Below are positions 46,460 to 58,757 of a stretch of 64,000 nt of DNA, piece by piece. The position numbers and the translations under genes were made by a program. The stretch's first letter is position 1, and every line of letters begins with the position of its first letter. The notes beneath the pieces were generated by a model. It had not been told where the DNA came from and searched no databases. It saw only the letters and a program-made list of their open reading frames with translations. Source of the stretch: Cerrena zonata (lineage: Eukaryota > Basidiomycota > Agaricomycetes > Polyporales > Cerrenaceae); NCBI GenBank assembly GCA_038087015.1, contig JASBNA010000007.1, forward strand, positions 310,001-374,000, read 5' to 3'.

Positions 46460-47690
46460 ATGCTATTTACTCGTCTACCTGCTACCCGGAGTAACAGAAA
46501 TGCTGCTACTAAATTTATAAGGAATAAAAAGGTGTATTATGCTTCAAGTGAGTGATAATGTTGCTTCGGGAGAGTTTGCGAAGCTGACATACCGATCTAG
46601 TTGATTATACTTTGGCATCGGAAGACGTGCCAAACGAACAACGTGAAGAGTTCCGAGAAACTCTTGCCCTTCTACTGGAGCGTGTTGCAGACATCGAGGA
46701 ACGACTTCCGCACTACTACGCGTTGCTGACTGAGCTGTATATAGACCGAACCATACAGATCGTGAGTGAAATGAATGTTCGAATGTCGTTTGGCGTTGAC
46801 CCCAAACAACACAGATCGAGACGACGAAGTGGCAAGAAAGGTTGCTCTATTCCCCCCGTGGCCATTCAGGATACATCTTTACTCTACCCCAACTTCGCCA
46901 TGCCCTGGCAGCGTTGATCAATGTTCAGACCATCGCATTATCCTTAGAGTTTTGGTCTCATACTCCCGAAGGCCTTCGTCTAACTCGAGAGGTCCCGGGA
47001 GGAGACATATCGATCCAGATAGCTAAGGATAAATGGCTCAAGCAAAACCTCACGCCCATATCAGCGCATGACAACCTAGAGGCAGTACTCGATCGACTTC
47101 CTAAATACGCTCTCAAGGAGTGTTACTCGAGCCCGCCGTCGTGCCCGTCATTGATGTCAGCATCATCATCATCTCGTTCGTCGTTATCACCCTCACCCTC
47201 ACCCACCTTGCCCTTTATGCCGCAACGATGGCCTTCTCCGTTCTTTGAGGACTATCACGGGTTGTCTTGTTGCGACGAAGGCTCTGTGCTCCACCCCTCT
47301 ATTTCCTCCAACCACTACCATGAAGATAATGACGACACTACATCTACCGTGGCCTTGAAGTATGAAAACCGCAATAGCCCCCTTCGAGAGGTTTGGCACA
47401 AATACTTGGAGCCACTATTTATCTCATCACCTCATACTACTGAGAGTGATCATTACGATTCTTATTCGGACCTCACATCAGAATATACCGATTCAGAGGA
47501 CGAAAAGGAAATTCACGATATGTTAATGGGGGACCTCGATGTTACCCTCCCGCCTAATAATAATGCTAACTTCCTTCCTATCACGACCATTCACGAACCC
47601 GTCTCACAATCTTCACATCATTGGGTCATTCTGCTCCTCTTGCCTCTGTGGCTACAAGCCGCTCGCAGATTCTTCACTGTTTTCTTGTAA
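46460..47690 (+). CDS. Unknown protein, 374 aa, possible tail anchor
   Basis: Exons 46460-46547, 46601-46761 and 46815-47690 join with consistent phases and good GTGAGT donors. The N-terminal part looks globular: KFIRNKKVYYASIDYTLASE, a helix LALLLERVADIEERL and TELYIDRTIQIIETTKWQE. It continues with YIFTLPQLRHALAALINV. From about residue 190 it is low-complexity Ser/Pro, then acidic. The final residues HHWVILLLLPLWLQAARRF form a hydrophobic segment followed by basic residues, as in a tail-anchored membrane protein. I do not recognise the family. An in-frame stop lies just upstream of the ATG, but an extra 5' exon remains possible. Confidence 0.62.
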
Positions 47691-48076
47691 CCATCCACAT
47701 CCATGGACCATTTCCCCTCATGTCACATTTTGCATCATTCTAGGACACTTTTATGACACATGTTGAAATGTCATTATGTCACTATGCCTATCTTATGTCG
47801 TAGATCAATTTCGGGTTCGTAGTGTATCATACTGTAGTCCTGTGTATATTTGATATTTATATTTACTGTAGAATTAGAATCAAAGTCTCCATTTTTGTTC
47901 ATCACTGTCAGTCGCTGCGCTTGCCTCATTGAAATAGGTCGTGAAACGTGTTCGGTATCATGATGGGTACCTCGTGTATGTGGCTACAAAGAAACTCTAT
48001 TTGAAAGATACCAGGATGCATATCGTGCCATCTCCAACAATCTCTCTTGTAAATACGTGCATCAAGTGAAGCAGCA
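47691..48076. other. Short intergenic region
   Basis: 386 nt, T-rich near 47750-47900, no gene. It contains the 3' flank of the unknown gene and the promoter of dug3. Confidence 0.4.
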
Positions 48077-49175
48077 ATGTGTAGATGGTTTGCATACATA
48101 TCCAACTCCGAACGTTGTTTACTTGAGGATGTTCTCATTGATCCTGCTCATTCGCTTGCGAAACAAGTTCATGATCACTACCTTCCCAAATTAACCCACC
48201 ATGAGCCCGCCGAGGATCCCGAAGCAACAGAGAAAGAGATAGCGATGCGAAACAAGCTCTTCAATGCGGACGGGTTAGGCGTTGGTTGGTAAGCATGCCG
48301 TGTTTAGCGACTCGGATATGATTGTTTTTATGGAATTAACGAGCGAGCCACTGTTCAGGTACACTACAACCAGAGCCGAATATGGAGAGTGTGAAGGACC
48401 ACGCCCTGCCATGTACAGGATCCTTCGACAACCCTTGACGGATCCCCATTTCAAATCCATCTGCGCGCACACTTCTACCCTGTGCGTTTTCGCTCACATC
48501 CGGGCAGCTAGCGGAGAAACTGCGATTACAGAATATAACAACCACCCCTTTCAATTCGGGCGATGGTTGTTCATGCACAACGGTGTTGTCGCCCACTTCA
48601 ACCTCATCAAACGAGAGCTTTGTGCAGAGATATCGCACGATGCCTTTCAGTTGATCAAGGGGACAACCGATTCAGAGCATTTGGCTGCTCTTGTCTTCAC
48701 GTATTTAGGGGCTGGGGAGGGCCCAGAGGCTTGGGAGGTCACTCATCCTATTGAAGAGGTGAAGGTGGCACTGGAAAGAGCCATCATTACCGTCATTGGT
48801 ATTCAGAAAATGGTAGTCCCGAAACACGGAGTACCGTTGGAAGCCTCCAGTTTGAACATCGCGATAACGGATGGTTCCCAGCTACTCACTATACGTTTCC
48901 GCAACCATCCTACCCAGCATCCTCCATCATTGTATTTTTCGACGACAGCAGGAGTGGAGTTGAACAGGAAGTTCCCTGGTCATCCTGACCGGGAGGGCGC
49001 CGACAATGGAGTACAGAACCTAAAGATAGCTCAGGAGCATGGAGATCACCTCATAGTGTGTAGTGAACCATCCACGTACAAGAAGTCGGAGTGGGAGCTG
49101 ATTAACAAGAATGAGTGTGTCATGGTGGGACCGGATATGAACTTGCGTAGGGTACCGGTAGATGTTCAGTTTTGA
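48077..49175 (+). CDS. dug3: Class II glutamine amidotransferase, Dug3-like
   Basis: Two exons, 48077-48288 and 48359-49175, encode 342 aa. The N-terminus MCRWFAYISN places the catalytic Cys at residue 2, exposed after Met removal. Other conserved blocks are DPAHSLAKQ, NADGLGVGWY (spanning the intron), FAHIRAASG, NNHPFQFGRWLFMHNG and KGTTDSEHLAALVF. This is the Dug3/YafJ-type GATase II family. In yeast, Dug3 works with Dug2 and Dug1 to degrade glutathione in the cytosol. All catalytic features visible to me are intact. It converges with the transporter gene that ends at 49323. Confidence 0.92.
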
Positions 49176-49322
49176 CGTCTATCGCGACTAGAGGAGGTTC
49201 CGATATAGTATTGTTTTCAAACAGATGTGTTCGATGCGTGAATGAATTAAATCAATTTGTCATATGCAAGAGCTCTAAGGGTTTACAACGGCGGGGGTGT
49301 AAGGGGAAATCCTTCCTAGAGA

Positions 49323-51491
49323 CTACCGCCAACGGATTCCATCGTCTATACGTTCTGTTAGATTTCTGTTCAGGACAAAAGATGGAGAACATACGAATGG
49401 GGAAGCGGTCGGGCCGTCCAGAATTCCCAATTCCTCTTCAGTGAAGGGTAGTCGAGGTATGACGAACGTTCTTAGAGGGACTAGTAGTAAGATAATTATA
49501 GGGAAGCCGATAGCAGCTAAACAAAATATGAGCGGAGTTTCCACAATTCATAATCATGAAACACATGCCTATTGTTTGTGTGACGGCCATTGTCGCACCA
49601 AACCCTGCGAGTTGAACTGCTACGAAGAGCAGTATTCGGGACTTGCGCACTTTGCGTAATGGTTCGTCTATGGGCGTGAGAGCTTCGTCTCTGAAGAAGT
49701 ATAGAATCTTGCGAGTAATTCCATTTCCCTCCAGAGCATCGGCACCCATATACCAGCTAGTAAGACACCTCGTCAATCTAGAATATCCACGGAGAATTTC
49801 CATAATCTACTCACAAAAGCCCTGCGAGAACCCCTCGCGGAATAAGGTTCAAAACATGTAAGAATGGCCCTGTAAGTAGCACGAGACAGAGTGAACCTTG
49901 AGCCAAGTTAGAGACACGTTGCTCAACAACGGCGATCGGAATTTCGTGTTGGCGTTCTTCCCCTTCGCCGTCGTGTGCGCGAGTCGGATCTGGTTCTAGC
50001 TTCTCAGTGATATGGGGTACGGGAAGGTGAGAACGGCGAGAGTGTGTACGAGCAATGTCGTCACTTTGGGATGATGCTTCGGCCCGCGAAGTCGGAGAAG
50101 TTTGAGAAGAACTTCTCTCTAGGTCCTTCTTGGTAGGCTGACCCATGACCAGAAGTGACGTCGTATGTATCGGTGCTTGAGGTATCAAGCCATTTGGTGC
50201 CGGTACACCAAGAAGTCCGGCAATAAACGTTGTGATTCCAAGTAAGAAAAAGTCGTAGTGGAAACCGGGTGGTTTCCGGAGAGGAAACTGAGATCCTTGA
50301 GCCATAAGCGACTGAGATGTAAAGGGGTCAGGGAGTGCTATGATATCTAAGAATGTTGAACTTACAGAAACATTGTGATCGAAGAAGAAGAGAACCCAGA
50401 GTGCAAAGCCGAATGGGAACGCTATCCCGACCCACTTCCCATCCAGTTGCCAGAAACGGACCAGCCACTCTCTGCCCCCAGCAGGCTGGAAGGCATGACT
50501 GACTGGCAAAGTGGTTGGGTTTGCATGGTTGAATCTACCCCAGTAAGCCATCGCAGACGAAGCAACCAAAGAGATCGGCATGCCATAATCCGCAAGGAAG
50601 CGTCGTACGTGCCTGTGGAAGAGGGAAGATTGCGACGCAGTTCTAAAAAGATAGGAAGTGACCAGCATGAGAAGGGCCAAAATTAATCCTACTAAAGCCC
50701 CGCCCAATGCTTCCGAAGACCCAGGATCAGACTCGGGGAACTGGCGGGTAATCACTTGTACACCGTATTGGAGATACACCCACGACACGTAGAATCCAAA
50801 TGTGTCGCACGAGAACAGAGTGACATATCTCAGGAAGTTGCACCCTATCAAAAAGATGGTTAAGGCTGAGGTATTTCATTGATGTCTGACAAAAGGTTCA
50901 ACCCACAATTTAAGGCGGCCGTAATCCAATGAAGTATAGCACCCCAGAGATAGACCCAACCAACAAACTGCAAATAATTCGGTGCATCTGGTTGACGTTC
51001 TATGATATCGAAGATAGTTTTGTTTAGAACCGTGATGGGACCGGTGACACCCGCAATGCAAAGCGGTTGAGCACCAAAGATTGAGAAAACAAATGCAGCC
51101 ATGAATGATGACAGTAAGACTTCTGCAACACCGTATTGCTGTGTGGTCTCTATTAGATCTAGAGAGAACGCAATCCCTGGGAGAACACTGTGCCAACAAT
51201 GTCAAATTTTGACCGCAAGATAAGTTTTACAGATACTTACTTTGCAAAGAATATCAATACAATTGCGGGTATCACTCTATAATTCCAGGCGTCCTTCCAA
51301 TCGCTGAGATAAAACGGGGCTCTGGACCGTATATCATTACAGATTCCTGAAAAGGGTCTAAATCTAGACCGGGGAATGCCTTCCAATGTGGCGGAAGGGG
51401 ACCTCGAAAGGTTCATTGGAGTTGACTGGTACTCGTCTTGGTTCTCATCGTCGCGCTCTATCGCGGTTGGTCGTGATATGTTAGGCTCCAT
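49323..51491 (-). CDS. bor1: Bor1-type borate / HCO3- transporter family protein
   Basis: Start at 51491 (MEPNISRPTAIERDDENQ). Exons carry WKDAWNYRVIPAIVLIFFA, FSLDLIETTQQYGVAEVLL, FSIFGAQPLCIAGVTGPITV (the family signature), FLRYVTLFSCDTFGFYVS, FPFGFALWVLFFFDHNVS, SLMAQGSQFPLRKPPGFHYD and FLLGITTFIAGLLGVPAPNG. A polar cytoplasmic insert follows, then LLTGPFLHVLNLIPRGVLAG and FWYMGADALEGNG. This is the SLC4/Bor1 family of 10-14-helix transporters, which export borate at the plasma membrane in yeast. A 48-nt intron inside HNVS/SLMAQG is frame-neutral and easy to miss. The C-terminal end is uncertain: after DGPTASPF the frame reads through to 49323, but an intron could restore another ending. 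Confidence 0.9.
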
Positions 51492-52195
51492 ATTTTAGTG
51501 ACATATGCAGAAGGTCGTCATATGTCTGTAATCTTTCTTGGAAGATACCGGACTTGGTATGAAAGCTCAGATGGTGGGGGTGGACTTTCAACTTCCTTGT
51601 TACGTAAATATTCCACCGGTGTTCATTTCGTTCTGATCGATCAGTAATTTGATAGCCGCTTCCTCGACAAGAGTTCATTCTGCCGGGACCTGGTGCCATA
51701 TACCTTTGACATTTACTGCTCTATGCCTAACGTCTAACATTGAATATTGTGGTAGTTCTTCCGGTATGCTTCTAAGTAATGATGCCATGCTCGTTGTGTT
51801 ACGGCAATCTTTCCACGAATGCCCAATACCTTAAGCTGACGTATGCCACCGGTCTGCAAATGGGGATAGCATCAGTCTTCTAAGTCCCTGATTAGGCTTC
51901 GTTTTTAGGGTATTACCAGTAACACCGAAGAGAATGCCTCGTTGGAACCGCATGTACTTTGGCTGTTTCCTCCGACTCGTCGGATCCGGCGACAAGTCAC
52001 AACAAACTGTGATCAGTAGTAGTCCCTCACGACAGCTTGGGAACAAAGTTTGTATTGTAGCTCTCCATCGAAAGCTGGATAATATAAACACGGAATTTAC
52101 TCGTGATACACGTTTGGTAGGTTGTTGATCGTCTCGACGAGCTTCTGTAACAATTACATTCAAATCGCACAACCGGAGGTGCGAAGTATTTCCTA
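51492..52195. other. Intergenic, promoter of bor1 and 3' flank of the SDR gene
   Basis: About 700 nt with no supported gene. The minus-strand frame in 51831-52195 is read-through past the true SDR stop and is not coding. Confidence 0.45.
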
Positions 52196-53318
52196 TCATC
52201 CTCGGCCAACATAAGGCATTCCCGTGGCCCTGAAAGGGATCAATAATAGAACGGACTAAGAAGTGGATAACATACATGATTGTGAAATTCAGAACGGTGA
52301 CATCTAGCGGTAAACTAGCGATATGCACCACAGCATCAGCGACATGTCTGGGATCGAATGTCGCCTCTGCTGCTATGCGACCGTCAGGTTGTAGAACGCC
52401 TTGCATCTGTCCTGCAGCCATAGGCGTGGTAGCGTTACCTTGCACAAGATACAATAAATATACAGCGAACTTTGCAAAAGTTACGAAACTTACCGATATC
52501 GATCTGGGTGCAGCTGATATTAAACGCTCTCCCATCTAAGGCAACTGACTTCGTAAGTCCTGTGATCGCATGCTTCGTCGCAGTGTACGGCAGCGCATGG
52601 GGACGAGGGGCGTATGCGGCAATCGAACCATTGTTTACGATTCGACCTATGTAAAATGGAGCCACCATCAGTTGGAGCTTCAGCTCACAGCAATTGCGGA
52701 TTCCTACCTCCAGTAGGTGTTTGATTTTTGAAAATTTTGACGGCTTCACGCGTGCATAGGAACGTTCCCACCAAGTTGACATTTGTTACCCGTTGAAATA
52801 ATTCCAGAGACAGCTCTTCCGTTGGGATGGCAGGAGCGCTGATGCCCGCATTCTGCCAGTGGTTAAATTAGAGATGCATTCTAGGGATAGTACAACTTGG
52901 GCGAAGTATCTACTCACGTTGAATAGCAAATCCAAGCGACCTGCGGACATAGCCATATCATGAGGATCATGAAGTGCCAGTCTATTGGTTAAGGTTCCTT
53001 ACCTAATTTACTGATAGTATAACGGAATAATTCTTGTACCGACGACTCGTTGGAGACATCTCCTTCAAAGCAAAGGCATCGTGAGGGATCTTCACACTGA
53101 CCCTGCGTCTCGCGGAGCTGGTCTAATCTCCGAGCAAAGAGAACAATGGACCATCCCGCCTTCGACAGCGCGATTGCCGTCGCACGTCCAATTCCTGCCA
53201 AAATCGAATAAGCATCGTCAAGAAGATTCAGTTCGTCGTTCTAGCAACTAGGACCGCGTCATAGTGCGTACGAACCGGAGGATGCACCAGTGATGATGGC
53301 AACTTTTGCTTCTGACAT
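52196..53318 (-). CDS. Short-chain dehydrogenase/reductase
   Basis: Start at 53318: [21 protein letters not shown], the first intron falling inside the TGxxxGIG cofactor motif. Then [64 protein letters not shown] (catalytic Ser, Tyr and Lys) and [12 protein letters not shown]. The last small exon ends [10 protein letters not shown] at 52196. It is a classical SDR of about 270 aa, probably NADP-dependent given the Arg-Arg after the second strand. It shows no transmembrane part. Substrate unknown. It is in tandem with bor1, about 700 nt upstream of it on the same strand. Confidence 0.92.
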
Positions 53319-53833
53319 TCTTCCAAGCAAGATACGTCTGCTCAAGTCTGCCTGGCACACCTCTTCTGGACAAAGTATCCCATTACTGGCTTCCGGACCT
53401 CACGGTACACACGCGCGGTCCGGATCGGCATCGTGCAGGAAAGCATCTATTCTCCGACGCCACTCAGCCCACTTTTTGGGTCGGAGATCTCACTTCGATG
53501 GGGTTTGCTGCTCCGCAGAAATTTGCGATACTGGGGAACATACTGGTACTGTGGTAGTACGCTCAGGGACTCTCACTGTCACAACATTTTCACCTGGCAG
53601 CCGCCTATGAGGCTGGCAGGGCGCCTATCATTTCCAAGTGACATATTCCAATTTTGGACATGTAGGTTTGTTGATATGAGAGAGAAGGTGGACCTCCGAC
53701 CTAGCACAAAATTTGTTTTTTCTGTTCGGTTTGAGGTATAAAATAGACAAACTTCTTTCGATTAAATCATTGTGCGGAACGAGACAGCAGGAAATTTCCC
53801 GGTGTTAACCCCTCATCCGCCTCCGAGGCGGTG
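53319..53833. other. Intergenic region
   Basis: 515 nt between the SDR start (minus) and the small unknown gene (plus), no supported gene. A TATAAA lies near 53737. Confidence 0.4.
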
Positions 53834-54308
53834 ATGTCAGCGGCGGGTAGCTCCACGTCCAAGCCTCGACCGTCAGCCACATCCCATATGCATAACGGAG
53901 CAGCCTCGTTTCTTCAATACCTTCTTCTCCATCTATACCTACATTCCACATACTGTATCGGTCCAAGCGAGACTTCTTACATCTTAACTTCCAACTTGAA
54001 GTAATGCCCGGCTTACCTCTCTCAGAGTCAATCTGGCTACTCTTCCGAACACCTCTTGTCCCGCCAGAGCCGGAGAAACCTATAGATGTGCAACTGAGGA
54101 CATTACGGACGGGAAAGTCCGTCAATAAACAAGGACCAACTGACAATGTACGTCCATCTATTCATTGATAAAGCTTATCGTCAACTGACATATTCGACAG
54201 AGAAGCGATGTTGGATCCATTGCTGCTGTCGATGCACCTCGCAATAGTACTAGCTCCGATGCATCCTACCATTCCTCTAGTACGGAGTCCACATCGTACA
54301 GTCGATGA
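53834..54308 (+). CDS. Small unknown protein, about 124 aa
   Basis: Exons 53834-53954, 54002-54147 and 54201-54308 have consistent phases. The protein has SAAGSSTSKPRPS at the start, a Leu/Tyr-rich segment, then LPLSESIWLLFRTPLVPPEPE and a Ser/Thr-rich tail ending SSSTESTSYSR. The second and third exons look protein-like and are supported by a GTACGT donor and a CAG acceptor. The first exon is less certain. No family recognised. Confidence 0.42.
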
Positions 54309-54958
54309 ACAACAACCCTAGAAGCGGTGACTGGTAACGTAGACTATCTTCCCTGTCTATTACAATTTTATCGACCCTTCTCCCGCAGATCGTCACATTC
54401 CTGACTTCCACCCATACATACCCAAACCTTATATGCCATAATCTTAAACGGGGAATATCTATCTCGCAGTTCATGTATCAAATAATAAATGATTCCAATA
54501 TCCTGGTACATATTACACATCGAATATATGATCTACTATAATAAAAAGATTAAGTTCGAAAGATTCATTATACCACTAGCAGTGGCAATGATATTGTTAC
54601 AACATTGCGCGGACGTTTTGTCCCATGGGCAGACTGAAAGAAAATACATGATTGAATCAGTCCGTAACACTCCTTCCTCCACCGTCGGCATTCGCAACCG
54701 GGTACGACTTGTAGAGGCAATTGAGAGTGAAAAGACCAAAGTCTATTTCAAATGCGTTCATGCCATCGGCGCGCCCTGAACGCCACAAGGGTATCGTATG
54801 AGATGGGTATATGAGTAGGGTGTGATATGTATGTGTTGTGTGGGTAAGACGGGTAGAAAAAACCATTTCATCTTGAGAGAATGTCAGAACAAGTTGCAAA
54901 TCCTAAAGTCAAATTGACACACAATATGAAAATGGCCGCGATCAAGTCTAGCTCGTGT
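54309..54958. other. 3' flanks of two convergent small genes
   Basis: AT-rich around 54480-54560, consistent with 3' UTR/terminator sequence. No gene supported. Confidence 0.4.
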
Positions 54959-55087
54959 TCAGAAGAACACTGGGCCAACAGCGCCAGCGGTCGCTCGAAT
55001 TGTGTCTTGCGACGTTGGACGAGGCTTCTGGGGATGAGGTTTGGTCTCCTTGTTGGAGGTGGTTGGGATAACGAAGTATGACTGCAT
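54959..55087 (-). CDS. Short peptide ending -GPVFF, 42 aa
   Basis: A single-exon frame from an ATG at 55087 encodes a 42-aa Lys/Pro/Thr-rich peptide starting MQSYFVIPTTSNKETK and ending TAGAVGPVFF. Longer upstream in-frame starts exist, but the chosen ATG sits about 105 nt below a TATATAG box (55191-55200) and after a pyrimidine-rich leader. The C-terminal GPVFF is shared exactly with the peptide at 57308-57445, though the rest is diverged. That argues for a functional end. No signal peptide, no cysteine and no CaaX box. Function unknown. Confidence 0.6.
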   Translation of the reverse strand: MQSYFVIPTTSNKETKPHPQKPRPTSQDTIRATAGAVGPVFF

Positions 55088-55190
55088 AGCGAGTAGGTAT
55101 AGAGTAACGTCGACAAGCGTAGTCAATGTGTTGGTTATGAGGAGTATTGCTTGAATACGGATAATGAGGATGAGACAAAGCACATACGCC

Positions 55191-55200
55191 CTATATAGGA
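55191..55200 (-). promoter_or_regulatory. TATA-like box of -GPVFF peptide gene 1
   Basis: The palindromic CTATATAG lies about 105 nt upstream of the ATG at 55087, the same layout as at the second peptide gene. Confidence 0.45.
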
Positions 55201-57307
55201 AGTCTAGATAGCACTAAGGACACAGCCGAGCACTGCTTCCAGCGCGATGGCAGAGAATGCGAGTCAACTCGGTATACCCTGACAAGTAGTGACTCAACCG
55301 AGGTAAGGACATCACTCCCTACTAGATAGGCACGCAGGTAAGACAAAAGGAAATGAAAGCGATACAGAGTCCAAAGATAAATGCGATGCTGCGCGTCCTA
55401 GGAACAACGGCAGATAGCATGCTTCCGAAATGACTTCGAGTCCAGGGTCCCAGGAATGACTCGTTGACAGAGGAACGCGCCGATGAGTTCTAGTGAGTTT
55501 CTCAGCACTCGTTCACCCCTGTAGATCATGACGAGCGAGCGGTGGGCACTGCTGATCGTGCTTGTGGACGTCCAGTTTACAAGATGTGGCTGTATAGTGC
55601 ATCAATGAGGGCAGCTTGCAAGGCGTGTAGACAAGGACAAGTAAACGCCACAAAGGCGGGGGACCTCCAAAATAGGCAACTTCACCATCACGGCAACGCC
55701 CGATTTGGTGTTGTTCCACTACGTTCACCATCTGCCTCAGGCTGTAACTCAGGCTAGGGTGTCGATATCACCCTACCTCCCATTAAACACGGCTATTCAA
55801 TACACTATTTTACCCGCCAGGATACAGCTCTTGTGTTCATTTTTCAGAGATCATCTATCAACAAACCAATGAGCCAACTGATCGGATCCAGCGTGCTCTG
55901 GAATCAGTCTGAAGCCTTTCAAAACATATTTTATTGATAAGTCCAATGATGCCTTCTGTCTCACGTCACGCCTCAGAATTCGAAAATGCTCTCCCGAGGC
56001 GCGATCCCTTGTGAGTTGCACTTTTGTATCATAAGAATCATATCTAAATTGCTCCATCAAGATCACCAGCGATCCGCCTACGGCTCTATGATCCTTCTTA
56101 CATCTTTATGGCAATCTTATTTCTGCAGAACTACCTCATCTGCGGCCTCACAACGGGAAATATGATACAAATGATACAAGTTTGGCTAAGTCGTTAAACT
56201 TACCAATTACTCCCACTTCTTTCGCCGGCCGGCTGAGTAAGTTTAGACGGTTTAGGTCTTGAGGACGTACGTGGGTCACCTAGGCTAGTCGCGGGAAGAT
56301 ACGGGGTATTGACAACAGTACGTTCACGCCTCAGAGATGAATGACCTATTTGTCAGGAACAACGCAATCTTAGCTTTCGACCCAATTGCTTGGTCGGTGG
56401 TGCGAAAACATCGTGTACATGCTTGCGTATATTGCTGAGTATCAGGCACCATGCTCTGCCTAGACGATCTCAGATCCATTGGTTCTGTATTCTATTAATC
56501 CTGGGAATCTCGGTTGTAAACCTCTAATCTTCGATCGTAAATGAAGTGCCGTTTGCATCGCAATACCCCAGATGAGCGGTCCAGCGGTGAAGGGTTGACA
56601 TGGTCCTCGAAGGTATTTGGGCCTTTTATCGCCGTTTCCCGTACTCGGCACTACGTGTGCCACAATTCACCGATCAGCTGACCCCTGTCGTTAACTGGAT
56701 CAACTATAGAACACAGAGTATTCAGGACTTGACGTGCATAGGTCTAACACTAAAAACATGCCGAACGTTATTTTGAGTTATTTGACATGCAATGTTGGGC
56801 CCCTTCTGCTACAGGGATTATCTTAGCACAATATGGTCATTAGGGACCCACGTAGGTTTGTAACTTCTTCTGGCACATCTGAAATGGAGAAGCAGTTGGA
56901 TTGTCAAGAGCAGTCTACAGAGGTACGGAATGCAATGCTGTTACTACATAAGTTAATGTCGCATGCACTAGGAGAAGTCTATTACTAAAGTATGAGGTTC
57001 CGAAATACGAATTTATATGATTGTCCAATTTCAAAGAAAACCCGCGACATAATCCCGCTCCCTCCATCCTCTTGAGTATTGGATATGTTACTATGGTGCG
57101 TGCGCCATCTTTGAGAGAAAGTAGTATGGTGGTCTGATCGCCGATCAGCTGAGTAGTGTATGAGAGATGATGCGATGGAAAGCAAAATGTGAATGGAAAG
57201 CAATGAAAGCTGAGTCTTGCGTCATGGTCAGTCAAGAAACGCCCGTGTATTGTGAAAACCAACTTACTGAGACTGAAATAAAAATACACGGCACGGAAGG
57301 ATGATGT
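55201..57307. other. 2-kb gene-free interval
   Basis: No gene supported. The minus-strand frames at 56915-57289 fall in the 3' flank of the second -PVFF peptide gene and look non-coding. Confidence 0.45.
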
Positions 57308-57445
57308 TCAGAAGAACACAGGGCCAGTAGAGCTGGCCCCCTGTTTGATGTTTGTCGTCGACGAAGTCGAAGTGCCCGACGGACGAGAGGGTTGGCTTGG
57401 CTGAGGCTTGCTGTAGGAGACAGGGGTCTGCATTTGTGCGAACAT
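57308..57445 (-). CDS. Short peptide ending -GPVFF, 45 aa
   Basis: From the ATG at 57445 (ACC before ATG) the frame encodes MFAQMQTPVSYSKPQPSQPS, then a Ser/Thr-rich stretch, and ends GASSTGPVFF. TATAAAAG at 57565-57558 is 113 nt upstream, with a CT-rich leader in between. This is the look of a strongly transcribed basidiomycete gene. The peptide is about two-thirds Ser, Thr, Pro, Gln and Lys. It lacks a signal peptide, cysteine or CaaX box, so it is not a classical mating pheromone precursor. It shares the end GPVFF and general composition with the peptide 2.2 kb away. Function unknown. Confidence 0.7.
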   Translation of the reverse strand: MFAQMQTPVSYSKPQPSQPSRPSGTSTSSTTNIKQGASSTGPVFF

Positions 57446-57557
57446 GGTCTCGATGAAGATAGATAGAGAGTAGGGGGTGTAAAGCAAGCTCGATAGACGC
57501 AAAACCGAATTGGTTGGGTAGCTGAAGGATGGAGGAACGGAGAGGAGTGACTAGCCT

Positions 57558-57565
57558 CTTTTATA
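57558..57565 (-). promoter_or_regulatory. TATA box of -GPVFF peptide gene 2
   Basis: TATAAAAG on the minus strand followed by a CT-rich leader up to the ATG at 57445. Confidence 0.6.
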
Positions 57566-58757
57566 CCGAGACCTGACTCTTAGCTCACAGTCGACATTCC
57601 GGAAACGGCTTGTATTGTTTGCAAAAAGCAGGGAAAACTGCGCCCCCTGAAGTAATTGCATTTACCAGATCGCTGGCCCACAGACATAGAACTGATTCGA
57701 ATTTAGCGGAGCAAGACTCATGAGTGAAGGGAATAATTGGGGGATCGAGATTTGTCTCCGGCCTTCTCCGGGCCCGCTGATTAGCCCTCGTCCGCCACGT
57801 GGAGGGTCTTCTTTGCAAACGGAGAGTGGTTTCAGACCATCGAGTTGCCCGCTCAAACAGGATTGTTGCACAGGTAGGCTCTCTCCTGTACTTGTAACGT
57901 TTATCTCGGTTAAATCGTGGCTTTTAAATGCACTGCTATCCGAAACACGATCATCCGACACTCGTCGAGAGCCTTTCTAACGACCGTGGCTGATGCTTTC
58001 CAACATGGCCACTTGAAACATAGCGATCCCAACCTCCGTGTTCTGCACCGCATCAACCCCCAGGTCGTTTGAGCGGGTCTGTTAATCAGCGTCATATGCT
58101 CAATTGTCTGTTGTACCTGCACCTCTTAGGTTCCTCGCGGCGATACGGCGTTAGTTAAAGTTTCTCAATTCTACTCGCAAGCAGAACCCGTCAATCAATG
58201 ATTTCACGCTGTGGTTCTTCAGGACGGGGGCCTTTCTGAGGCTTGTCTTCCCATACGATGTGACAATGTCTATCTGCGAGACTTCAGTATCAAATCCGCG
58301 GCATCATATCTCCGTCGACTGCTCGAAATAGACAACCAACTATGGTGCACTAGCGGACCTTCTTAAACAGCAGCAGTCTCTTCCGGTTGCAATTATAGTA
58401 CTTGGTATTTATCGATAATCGGTAGCATTGTGCCCCTCTGACAATCACTGCGTCCGTGAGGATGTGGCGGATCGTGAAATTGTGAAGATGTTCACATCAT
58501 CTTATTTCAGCTACCTTTGGACCAAAACTCACTTGTTATGCTCTTATTGGAATTCGTTTCTAACTATTGACCTTTTCTGTTTCGTCCTCCCTCACGCCGC
58601 TGTGAAAACTCCTCGGATCCGGGTTACCAAATGTCCGTCCATCTTCGTGCGTTCGCGAAGCCCTTGTTCCAAGTATATACACCTCTCCTTGGGCCCTGAC
58701 TATCGGTACCTTCTCGATACAAGCCACACGTTAATTCCCGCCCCGACCGTCGAGGAT
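57566..58757. other. Intergenic, no gene seen
   Basis: About 1.2 kb. The plus-strand frame 58428-58835 overlaps the real 3' exon of the oxidoreductase on the other strand and is not supported. Confidence 0.4.

Noticed and set aside
51831..52195. C-terminal extension of the SDR gene
   Set aside because: The frame is read-through past an intron. The spliced end [10 protein letters not shown] at 52196 fits the SDR family better.
54959..57445. The -PVFF peptides as lipidated mating pheromone precursors
   Set aside because: Short Ser/Pro-rich precursors near each other suggested this, but the C-terminus is PVFF with no CaaX cysteine, and no STE3-type receptor gene is in the window.
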